From assembly GCA_009929095.1 (NCBI GenBank), contig SABF01000109.1, forward strand, positions 1 to 5,723: a stretch of DNA of 5,723 nt. Direction: 5' to 3'. Position 1 is the stretch's first letter. Each line of letters starts with the position of its first letter. The translations under genes and the position numbers were made by a program. This DNA comes from Erysipelotrichia bacterium. Lineage in GTDB: Bacteria > Bacillota_I > Bacilli_A > Erysipelotrichales > Erysipelotrichaceae. Under the pieces are notes generated by a model that did no database searches, was not told the origin of the DNA, and saw nothing but the letters and a program-made list of their open reading frames with translations. Below, in pieces: positions 1 to 5,723 of the stretch.

Positions 1-180
1 CACATAATGCATCATAGGCTTTGAAAGCTGAAGGAAAGCCCATCTCGGCTTCTCCGCGGGCACCAGCGGCATGCATTACCTGGTACATCCGCTCCCCATA
101 AGTGACAGCATTGCGAGGAAAACCATCCAATTCCCGATTGACAATACCGGTGCACATACGCGATGCATCCGATCGCATGC
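1..180 (-). pseudogene. citG: CitG-like triphosphoribosyl-dephospho-CoA synthase fragment, N-terminal half missing, C-terminus off the window edge
   Basis: Seen: the minus frame whose codons end at base 2 is open from 337 to the left edge. Between about 178 and 2 it reads MCTGIVNREL, NAVTYGERMYQ, AAGARGEAEMGFPS and then AFKAYDAL. Family knowledge: a Cys..Ile..Glu-Leu segment followed by a GE motif and a GxRGEAxxGFP motif is the pattern near the C-terminal part of CitG/MdcB proteins. These make the 2'-(5''-triphosphoribosyl)-3'-dephospho-CoA precursor of the citrate lyase (or malonate decarboxylase) prosthetic group from ATP and dephospho-CoA. Family members are about 270-300 residues; the upstream part with the conserved His-Lys-Gly (THKG) region is not found here. 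Upstream of 180 the frame stays open (ATGs at 316-314, 277-275, 202-200) but I see no family motifs and no ribosome binding site. Inferred: a remnant truncated at its 5' end, or one side of a chimeric junction. The assignment rests on short motifs only. Confidence 0.55.
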
Positions 181-275
181 ACTCCAGAAATGATCGGGGC
201 ATCCCGGAGACCGGGATCCTTGTACGCTCCACTGCACATGATGACGTAGTCGAACCACTGCCCCTACGCACTGCC

Positions 276-1589
276 ATGGCTGCTGCGGTTATCTGCGTGT
301 ACAATATGCTCAGCATAACGGTGCTAAGCTCAGCGTATCAGCCCATGTCCTTTGATGGAATTCTGTATGCTCTGGTGTTTTTTCGGAAAACACAGAAAGC
401 GTTTGAGAAGTCTGATCAGGCAGAAGGCGAAATGACTGCTGATGTTCAGGAAAATCTCTCCGGTATCCGGGTTGTCAAGGCGTTTGGCAGAGAACGCTAT
501 GAAATTGATCGATTTACTGGCCGCAACAAAGAGTTTCGCGATCTGACCGCAGAAGTCATACGTTTGCTTGGACGCTACTGGGGGGTCAGTGATCTGCTCT
601 GTTTGTTTCAGATTCTGGCTGTACTGATCTGCGGCATCTTCATGGTACGAAACGGATCCATTGCACTTGGCAGTTTCTTTATTTTTCTGACTTATGAGTC
701 AAACATGATTTATCCGATCAGAAATTTAGGAAGAATTCTGGCGGATATGGGAAAGATGATAGTTTCTGCCGGCCGCATTGCCGACGTTATGAGTGAGCAG
801 GAAGAGGACGTGGAAAGCGGCATAGCGCCGGAGATCAAAGGTGATATAGTCTTTGACCATGTCGGCTTTCACTATGATGACGACCCCACGCCAGTGCTGC
901 ATGATGTCAGTTTCTCACTGAAGAAGGGGCAGGTACTTGCCATTATCGGACCCACTGGTTCCGGTAAAAGTTCTCTGGTTCATCTTCTGTCCAGATTGTA
1001 TGACTGTACTGATGGAACAATTTATATAGACGGGCATGATATCAAGTCCATACAGAAGGACTACCTGCGTCATAAGATAGGAATAGTACTGCAGGAGCCA
1101 TATCTTTATTCTCGTTCCATCTATGAGAATATCAGCATTGGTCAGAATGATTCCCATATGGATCGAGTCAGATCGGCCGCGAAAATAGCTTCCGTAGATG
1201 AAGTGATTGAATCATTCGGTCAGGGATACAGCACGCTCGTCGGAGAGAAAGGTGTTACTCTTTCGGGCGGTCAGAAACAGCGTATCGCGATTGCCAGAAC
1301 GATCATGAATGATACTCCCATTCTGGTTTTTGATGATTCACTGAGTGCTGTGGATACGGAAACTGATGCGGCAATCCGTCATGCAATCCATGCACTGCAG
1401 AAAAATGTATCCATGATCATCATTACTCAGCGGATTGACAGTGCAAAAGATGCAGATGAAATCATTGTGCTGGAAAATGGGACGATCACTGAACAGGGAA
1501 CTCATGAAGAACTTGCATCGCGAAACGGACTGTACAGACGGATAAATGAAATTCAATCCGATTTGGAACTGGAAGGAAGTGATCAATGA
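276..1589 (+). CDS. ABC exporter half-transporter subunit A (degenerate-site partner), 5'-truncated
   Basis: This is the first subunit of a heterodimeric type IV ABC exporter (multidrug/lipid efflux type, as in TM287/288, BmrCD, LmrCD), acting in the cytoplasmic membrane. Convincing homology starts near base 360 with LVFFRKTQKAF and QENLSGIRVVKAFGRERYE, the cytoplasmic helices after TM4. TM5-TM6 lie at about 580-770 and the nucleotide-binding domain at about 834-1560. Walker A GPTGSGKSS is at 948-974, the signature LSGGQ at 1260-1274. The Walker B glutamate is replaced by Asp (LVFDD, second Asp at 1335-1337), and the switch His is Gln (IITQR, Gln at 1428-1430), the usual signs of the degenerate half. 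Family members are about 575 residues, so some 130-170 residues with TM1 to TM3/4 are absent. The start is not settled: the frame is open from 18, with GTG at 102 and ATG at 276 and 345, none with a Shine-Dalgarno sequence. Bases before about 276 read better as the minus-strand CitG-like gene. As it stands this is probably not functional, or the sequence is chimeric here. Confidence 0.85.
   Translation: MAAAVICVYNMLSITVLSSAYQPMSFDGILYALVFFRKTQKAFEKSDQAEGEMTADVQENLSGIRVVKAFGRERYEIDRFTGRNKEFRDLTAEVIRLLGRYWGVSDLLCLFQILAVLICGIFMVRNGSIALGSFFIFLTYESNMIYPIRNLGRILADMGKMIVSAGRIADVMSEQEEDVESGIAPEIKGDIVFDHVGFHYDDDPTPVLHDVSFSLKKGQVLAIIGPTGSGKSSLVHLLSRLYDCTDGTIYIDGHDIKSIQKDYLRHKIGIVLQEPYLYSRSIYENISIGQNDSHMDRVRSAAKIASVDEVIESFGQGYSTLVGEKGVTLSGGQKQRIAIARTIMNDTPILVFDDSLSAVDTETDAAIRHAIHALQKNVSMIIITQRIDSAKDADEIIVLENGTITEQGTHEELASRNGLYRRINEIQSDLELEGSDQ
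1571..1589 (+). promoter_or_regulatory. Shine-Dalgarno site and ATGA overlap coupling the two ABC genes
   Basis: The purine-rich GGAAGGAAG at 1571-1579 lies inside the end of the first gene, 6 nt before the ATG at 1586. That ATG shares ATGA with the first gene's TGA stop (1587-1589). A second in-frame ATG follows at 1589, so either could be used. The arrangement points to translational coupling and roughly equal synthesis of the two subunits. Confidence 0.75.
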
Positions 1590-3445
1590 TGAGTGCCTCC
1601 AGCTTTCAGGAGAAGGAATTCAATACAAAGTCATTTGACGGAAATCTCTGGAAACGAATATATAATCTGGCTCAGCCGGAGCATAAAGATCTGAAAATGC
1701 TGCTGCTGGTGAACCTTGCTGTCGGGATCATGGATGCGCTGTTTCCTTATCTGGAAAAAATCGGTCTTGATTACTTTGCCGTGGCGGAATATCGGCAGAA
1801 TGAACTGACTGCATATATTCTGGTGTGTGCTGCCGGTATTGCAATGACAGCATTTATGGTTTATCAGGTGTTCCGGCTGGCTGGAAAAGTGGAAATGGGA
1901 TTCTCGTTTGATGTACGTGAGAAAGCCTTTGCGCATTTGCAGATATTGTCCTTTTCCTACTATGACACCACACCGATCGGCTGGCTGATGGCCAGAGTGA
2001 CAAGTGATATTGCAAGGGTAGCTGAAATATTCGGCTGGTCTTTGATGGATTTTGCCTATGGTTTCTTCAACATGCTGGCAGTGACCATCATTATGCTGAT
2101 AGTGAACTGGAAACTGGCTATGCTGGTTCTGGTATTTACGCCGCTTCTGGCTTTTCTGTGTGTTTTCTTTCAGACTAAGATGCTGCATAACTATCGCGAT
2201 GTCAGGCGTATCAATTCCCGTATTACCAGTTCCTTCAATGAGTGTATCTCCGGCGCGAAAACAACTAAGACACTGGGAATTGAAGAACATAACTTCCATG
2301 ATTTCAGGGATGAAACCAGAGAAATTCGCCACGCTTCTATCAGGGCGGCCGTACTGTCTTCTGTATTCATGCCGCTGATCTTGCTGATTGGTGCCCTGAC
2401 CAGCGCACTGCTTTTGAATTACGGCGGCAGAAATGTACTTTCTGGGATTCTGAAGTTTGGAACATTGATGATGTTCACGCAATATGCAATTCAGTTCTAT
2501 GAACCGCTCAAAGCTATTGCCGGACTGATTGCGGAGATGCAGATGGCCCAGGCCAATGCAGAACGTATTCTGTCGCTTCTGGATGCTCAGCCGACCGTGA
2601 CAGATACTCCTGAAGTAATAGAAAAATATGGAACGGAAATTGATCCGAAGATAGAAAACTATGAGGAAATGATTGGCAATATTATATTTGATCACGTCAG
2701 ATTTCACTACATTGAGGGCGAACCGGTACTGAAGGATTTCAATCTGTCTGTTCAGCAGGGACAGACGATAGCTCTGGTTGGAGAGACAGGCTCCGGCAAG
2801 AGTACAATTGTCAATCTGCTATGTCGGTTTTATGAGCCGGTATCAGGAGAAATACGAATCGATGGCCATCGCAGTCAGGATCGATCTATCGGTTGGCTTC
2901 ATAGCAATCTTGGCTATGTTATGCAGTCACCGCATCTGTTCTCCGGGACAGTGAAGGACAATGTCCGCTACGGAAGACTGGATGCCACGGATGAAGAGAT
3001 CGTTGAAGCCTGCAAGCTGGTCAACGCGCATTCGTTCATCACAAAACTGGAGAAGGGATACGACAGTGAAGTCGGTGAGGGAGGCGGTCTGCTTTCCACC
3101 GGCCAGAAGCAGCTGATTTCCTTTGCCCGGGCAATCATTGCCGACCCGCGTTTATTCGTATTGGACGAAGCAACTTCCTCCATAGATACAGAATCTGAAA
3201 AACTGATTCAGGATGCCATTCAGAAAGTACTGAAAGGGCGTACCAGCTTCATCATTGCCCATCGACTCAGCACGATTGTAAATTCCGACCTGATTCTTGT
3301 GGTTCGTCACGGGGAAGTGATCGAACAGGGAACACACAGAGAACTGATGAAACAGCATGGGTATTACTATCGCCTTTACACAAATCAGTTTATCCGCCAG
3401 AGACAGGATGAAGTTATGAATCAGAGTGCTTTGGAAAACGCATAA
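1586..3445 (+). CDS. ABC exporter half-transporter subunit B (catalytic-site partner), full length
   Basis: Second subunit of the heterodimeric ABC exporter, 619 residues, the expected length for this partner. A short N-terminal cytoplasmic part leads into six membrane helices: about residues 35-60, 73-98, two between 150 and 198 (FFNMLAVTIIMLIV, LAMLVLVFTPLLAFL), 253-280 and 295-318. The helix following FSYYDTTPIGWLMARVTSD is the usual coupling region. The linker (about 337-365) holds the acidic, Tyr-containing stretch often found in this subfamily. In the ATPase domain Walker A GETGSGKST is residues 399-407, Walker B FVLDE has Asp527 and catalytic Glu528, and the switch is His559 (IIAHRLS). 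The signature is LSTGQ (503-507) instead of LSGGQ, so the site it forms with the first subunit is degenerate, while the other site (its own Walker A/B and His with the partner's LSGGQ) should hydrolyse ATP. Substrate cannot be told from sequence; drug, peptide or lipid export are all possible. Confidence 0.93.
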   Translation: MMSASSFQEKEFNTKSFDGNLWKRIYNLAQPEHKDLKMLLLVNLAVGIMDALFPYLEKIGLDYFAVAEYRQNELTAYILVCAAGIAMTAFMVYQVFRLAGKVEMGFSFDVREKAFAHLQILSFSYYDTTPIGWLMARVTSDIARVAEIFGWSLMDFAYGFFNMLAVTIIMLIVNWKLAMLVLVFTPLLAFLCVFFQTKMLHNYRDVRRINSRITSSFNECISGAKTTKTLGIEEHNFHDFRDETREIRHASIRAAVLSSVFMPLILLIGALTSALLLNYGGRNVLSGILKFGTLMMFTQYAIQFYEPLKAIAGLIAEMQMAQANAERILSLLDAQPTVTDTPEVIEKYGTEIDPKIENYEEMIGNIIFDHVRFHYIEGEPVLKDFNLSVQQGQTIALVGETGSGKSTIVNLLCRFYEPVSGEIRIDGHRSQDRSIGWLHSNLGYVMQSPHLFSGTVKDNVRYGRLDATDEEIVEACKLVNAHSFITKLEKGYDSEVGEGGGLLSTGQKQLISFARAIIADPRLFVLDEATSSIDTESEKLIQDAIQKVLKGRTSFIIAHRLSTIVNSDLILVVRHGEVIEQGTHRELMKQHGYYYRLYTNQFIRQRQDEVMNQSALENA

Positions 3446-3478
3446 TTAACTTGTATTCATGCACAATTATGATAAACT
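3446..3478 (+). promoter_or_regulatory. Possible sigma-A-type promoter for rpsB-tsf
   Basis: Right after the ABC stop codon the DNA turns AT-rich. Two overlapping readings are possible: TTGTAT (3451-3456), 16 nt, TAAACT (3473-3478); or TTAACT (3446-3451), 16 nt, TATGAT (3468-3473). Either would give a leader of about 170 nt before rpsB. Neither matches consensus fully, so which one (if any) is used is uncertain. A separate promoter is expected because ribosomal genes need much stronger expression than an exporter. Confidence 0.4.
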
Positions 3479-3557
3479 AAACACTGGCATCTCGTTTTTA
3501 TGCGGTTTTGCAATGTTAGGCAGAACAGCAGGAGATGTACTTCTCACACAGCGGATT

Positions 3558-3607
3558 CTTCATCCCGTGCAGCTGGAGGAACAAGCGCCTGCCGGCTGTT
3601 GATGAGG
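3558..3607 (+). promoter_or_regulatory. Structured rpsB 5' leader: two-part hairpin
   Basis: Seen by pairing the bases by hand: 3558-3564 pairs with 3601-3607 (7 bp including one G-U), and after a small internal loop 3570-3579 (CAGCTGGAGG) pairs with 3588-3598 (CCTGCCGGCTG), 10 bp with one bulged G and one G-U, around the loop AACAAGCG. There is no T run after it, so it is not an intrinsic terminator. Known: ribosomal protein operons, rpsB-tsf included, are often autoregulated through structured leaders that the protein binds. Inferred: this may be the S2-binding leader of this lineage. I cannot assign it to a named RNA family. Confidence 0.5.
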
Positions 3608-3653
3608 TTGGAAACTGTGGCGGAAAACAACGGAAAGCGAGGAAAATAAAATT

Positions 3654-4658
3654 ATGACTGTTGTTTCAATGAGGAAAATGCTTGAGAATGGTGTTCATTT
3701 CGGACATCAGACGCGGAAATGGAACCCGAAGTTCCGTCCGTACATCTACACCAGCAAGAATGGTGTTTACATCATCGACCTGGAAAAGACAGAGGCTCAG
3801 CTTGACAATGCTTATGCAGCACTCAAGGACCTGACAGAAAAGGGTGGAAAAATCCTGTTTGTCGGTACTAAGAAGCAGGCTCAGGCTACAATTCTGGAAG
3901 AATCCCTTCGTTCCGGAAGCTTCTATGTGAATCAGCGCTGGCTGGGCGGCACACTGACCAACTTCCGCACTATTCAGAAGAGCATCAAGAAACTCGTTGA
4001 CATTGAAGAAATGGAAACAAGCGGAACCATCAATGCATATACCAAGAAGGAGCAGGCTCAGTTTCTGAAGAAGAAAGAGCGTCTTGAAAACTTCCTTGGC
4101 GGCATCAAGGAAATGAAGAAGCTTCCTGATGCAGTATTTGTAGTTGATCCGCTCGAAGAACACAATGCAGTTGCTGAAGCACGCAAACTTCATATTCCGG
4201 TGTTTGCACTGATTGATACCAATGCAGATCCGAATACTGTTGATTACCCGATCCCTTCAAATGATGATGCAATCCGTTCCATTAAACTCATGGTCGGCAT
4301 TATTGCAGACTCTATCGTTGAAGCAAAGGGCGGTGTGCTTGAATTTGCTCATCAGGAAGATGAAACAGCAGATGACATCACAATGAAGGATGTCATGATC
4401 AACGTTGAACAGCAGGCTGCTGAGTATGAGAAGAAGCGCCGTCAGAGAATGGAAGAGCGTCGTGCTCAGATGGCTCAGCGCGGTGGCTACAGCAATAATC
4501 GCGGCAACGGTGAACGCCGTGTATTCCGCCGTAACACAGACAGCAACTATCGCGGAACACGTCCGGCTTCCGGAGCACCGACTGCTAGACCTGCAGCGGC
4601 TCCTGCCGCAGCACCGGCTGCAGCTCCTGCAGCAGAGGTTAAGAAGGAGGCAGAGTAA
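3654..4658 (+). CDS. rpsB: 30S ribosomal protein S2 with long C-terminal extension
   Basis: Structural protein of the small ribosomal subunit, needed for S1-like function and 30S assembly. The conserved core is unmistakable: [20 protein letters not shown] at the N-terminus, [23 protein letters not shown], then [15 protein letters not shown] and [19 protein letters not shown] near residues 160-205. The core ends around residue 227 (EAKGG). The protein is 334 residues, against about 246 in Bacillus, because of a roughly 105-residue tail. This holds an acidic stretch, a strongly basic segment from residue 259 ([12 protein letters not shown], then Gly/Arg/Asn-rich with RGG), and a run of Pro-Ala-Ala-Ala with Pro at 313, 317, 321 and 325, ending EVKKEAE. 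The start ATG at 3654 has GAGGA at 3639-3643. tsf follows after 2 nt. The tail is not required in the family and looks disordered. Confidence 0.98.
   Translation: MTVVSMRKMLENGVHFGHQTRKWNPKFRPYIYTSKNGVYIIDLEKTEAQLDNAYAALKDLTEKGGKILFVGTKKQAQATILEESLRSGSFYVNQRWLGGTLTNFRTIQKSIKKLVDIEEMETSGTINAYTKKEQAQFLKKKERLENFLGGIKEMKKLPDAVFVVDPLEEHNAVAEARKLHIPVFALIDTNADPNTVDYPIPSNDDAIRSIKLMVGIIADSIVEAKGGVLEFAHQEDETADDITMKDVMINVEQQAAEYEKKRRQRMEERRAQMAQRGGYSNNRGNGERRVFRRNTDSNYRGTRPASGAPTARPAAAPAAAPAAAPAAEVKKEAE
4644..4650 (+). promoter_or_regulatory. Shine-Dalgarno site for tsf inside the end of rpsB
   Basis: AAGGAGG, a full match to the anti-SD core, ends 10 nt before the tsf ATG (4661). It overlaps the last codons of rpsB (KKEAE), so tsf translation is probably coupled to rpsB translation. 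The rpsB TAA (4656-4658) and tsf ATG are separated by only 2 nt. Confidence 0.85.
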
Positions 4659-4660
4659 AA

Positions 4661-5551
4661 ATGGCTATTACAGCAGCACAGGTCAAGGAACTTCGTGAAC
4701 TGACCGGCGCCGGTATGATGGACTGCAAGAAAGCTCTTGTAGACTGCGAAGGCGATATCAAAAAAGCGACCGACTGGCTCCGTGAAAAAGGTATTTCCAA
4801 GGCAGCTAAGAAAGAAGGCCGTACAGCAGCTGATGGACTTTCCAAGGTTATCGTCAGCGGCGATACTGCAGTCATTGCAGAAATCAACTCAGAGACAGAC
4901 TTTGTGGCTAAGAATGATAAATTCCTGGGCCTTCTGGATCTGACTGTCAACACTATTCTTGCTAATCCTGCTGTTAAAACAGTAGAAGAAGTTCTGGCTC
5001 TCAAGGCTGGCGAAGATACTTTGAATAATGCATTCATTAATGCGATTGCGATTATTGGAGAAAAGATTCAGCTTCGTCGTTTTGAAGTTGTTGCCAAGCA
5101 GTCTGATGAAATCTTCGGAACATATATGCACAATGGCGGTACAATTTCTGCGCTTGCAGTTGTCAAGGGAACAGAAGATGCTCAGGTTGCCAAGGATATG
5201 GCTATGCAGGTTGCATCCATGAGCCCGTCATATGTTTCCCGCAATGAAATGCCTCAGGATATCATAGAGCACGAGCGTACGATTCAGACAGAACTGGTTA
5301 AGAGCGATGAGTCACTTGCTGGCAAACCGGATAAGGTAAAGGCTGGTATTGTCGAAGGACGTCTGTCCAAGTCTCTGCAGGATATGTGCCTCGTAGATCA
5401 GATTTACTTCAAGAATCAGGACATCAAATGTGCTGAATTCCTGAAGGAAAATCATGCTGAAGTTGTAAAGTTTGTTAAGTACAAAGTCGGCGAAGGAATC
5501 GAAAAGAAACAGGATGATTTCGCGGCAGAAGTTGCGGCAATGGCCAAGTAA
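4661..5551 (+). CDS. tsf: Translation elongation factor Ts
   Basis: EF-Ts is the cytoplasmic nucleotide exchange factor that strips GDP from EF-Tu so that it can be recharged with GTP. The N-terminal UBA-like helical domain (residues 1 to about 55) contains LRELTGAGMMDCKKAL, and the EF-Tu-contacting signature TDFVAKND sits at residues 79-86, preceded by EINSE. The core domain and the C-terminal helical region (EFLKENHAEVVKFVKYKVGE) follow. The length, 296 residues, is normal (Bacillus subtilis about 293). ATG at 4661 is chosen for the perfect SD upstream and the canonical MAITAAQVKELR start. It is the last gene of the rpsB-tsf unit here: no pyrH or frr follows within the window, and a terminator-like hairpin lies about 150 nt downstream. 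Confidence 0.98.
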   Translation: MAITAAQVKELRELTGAGMMDCKKALVDCEGDIKKATDWLREKGISKAAKKEGRTAADGLSKVIVSGDTAVIAEINSETDFVAKNDKFLGLLDLTVNTILANPAVKTVEEVLALKAGEDTLNNAFINAIAIIGEKIQLRRFEVVAKQSDEIFGTYMHNGGTISALAVVKGTEDAQVAKDMAMQVASMSPSYVSRNEMPQDIIEHERTIQTELVKSDESLAGKPDKVKAGIVEGRLSKSLQDMCLVDQIYFKNQDIKCAEFLKENHAEVVKFVKYKVGEGIEKKQDDFAAEVAAMAK

Positions 5552-5637
5552 CAGGGTCATAGCAATCAGCAAATCCGCATAACTATCACGTATTTGGAAG
5601 TAGATGGAAGCAGTAAAAAGTATGGAAATGTCAACAA

Positions 5638-5682
5638 CTCCGACATTATTCCGACATTGCTCTGACACATCGACTCCGACAT
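5638..5682. repeat. Cluster of short TCCGACAT direct repeats downstream of tsf
   Basis: TCCGACAT occurs at 5639-5646, 5650-5657 and 5675-5682, with a variant TCTGACAC at 5661-5668. The first three units are spaced 11 nt apart and the last 14. The longer ACTCCGACAT occurs twice (5637-5646, 5673-5682). No ORF covers it. It could be a regulator site array, a degenerate microrepeat, or chance. Confidence 0.5.
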
Positions 5683-5695
5683 CTAAATTACTAGT

Positions 5696-5723
5696 AAAAA
5701 GGGGCTATCTATAACGGTAGATA
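5696..5723 (+). terminator. Probable intrinsic terminator of rpsB-tsf, cut by the window edge
   Basis: An A run (5696-5700) and GGGGC (5701-5705) precede a perfect 6-bp stem, TATCTA (5706-5711) with TAGATA (5718-5723), around the loop TAACGG. If the next bases complete the stem (GCCCC followed by T's) this is a typical bidirectional rho-independent terminator. The missing right arm is inferred; only the upper stem is seen. Confidence 0.6.

Noticed and set aside
162..180. Overlapping palindromes GATGCATC and GCATGC
   Set aside because: Too short to support a recombination or regulator site; explained by coding sequence on the minus strand.
102..275. N-terminal extension of the first ABC subunit from GTG at 102
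   Set aside because: No Shine-Dalgarno, polar low-complexity sequence without membrane helices, and it lies antisense to a stretch with clear CitG-like motifs.
308..334. Direct repeat GCTCAGC (308-314 and 328-334)
   Set aside because: Only 7 nt and not tied to any junction; likely chance.
2620..2690. Insertion-like acidic linker between membrane and ATPase domains of the second ABC subunit
   Set aside because: A similar linker is common in this exporter subfamily, so it is not an unusual insertion.
1631..2707. Long minus-strand ORF of 358 codons
   Set aside because: Entirely antisense to the well-supported second ABC gene; Cys/His/Gln-rich translation without recognisable domains, typical of a shadow frame.
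3666..4193. Minus-strand ORF of 175 codons opposite rpsB
   Set aside because: Antisense shadow of a highly conserved ribosomal gene; no start signals or domain.
5312..5668. Minus-strand ORF of 118 codons overlapping the end of tsf
   Set aside because: Most of it is antisense to tsf, no ribosome binding site is visible and no motif is recognisable.

Overview
The window looks like Bacillota (Firmicutes) chromosomal DNA of moderate GC. The bacterial rpsB-tsf pair, strong purine-rich ribosome binding sites and a heterodimeric multidrug-type ABC exporter pair all fit. The style of the proteins makes me think of Erysipelotrichia or a related gut/oral lineage, but that is an impression, not something I can prove from 5.7 kb.

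Layout. (1) Bases 1 to about 360 are the odd part. On the minus strand, in a frame open from base 337 to the left edge, there is the C-terminal part of a CitG-type triphosphoribosyl-dephospho-CoA synthase (TYGER, GARGEA and GFPS motifs). It lacks the N-terminal half of the family. Directly head-to-head with it on the plus strand is an ABC exporter subunit that also lacks its first 3-4 membrane helices. (2) About 276-1589 and 1586-3445 are the two half-transporters of a heterodimeric ABC exporter, overlapping by ATGA. The first carries the degenerate catalytic residues (Walker B Asp-Asp, H-loop Gln); the second carries a deviant signature (LSTGQ) but intact Walker B Glu and switch His. Together they make one hydrolytic and one degenerate ATP site. 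(3) 3446-3653 is a leader region with a possible promoter and a strong two-part hairpin ahead of rpsB. (4) 3654-4658 rpsB (ribosomal protein S2 with a long C-terminal tail) and 4661-5551 tsf (EF-Ts) form the usual translation operon, separated by 2 nt. (5) 5552-5723 is non-coding, with a cluster of short TCCGACAT repeats and, at the very end, what appears to be a terminator hairpin cut off by the window edge.

How they work together: the exporter pair should be a single membrane machine if the first subunit were intact; as it stands its first gene is 5'-truncated, either by a real deletion/rearrangement or by a contig-assembly error. rpsB and tsf are housekeeping genes co-expressed from the leader upstream of rpsB. 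I found no CRISPR array, insertion sequence, tRNA or rRNA. The best candidates for something unusual are the head-to-head truncated junction, the structured rpsB leader and the S2 tail.
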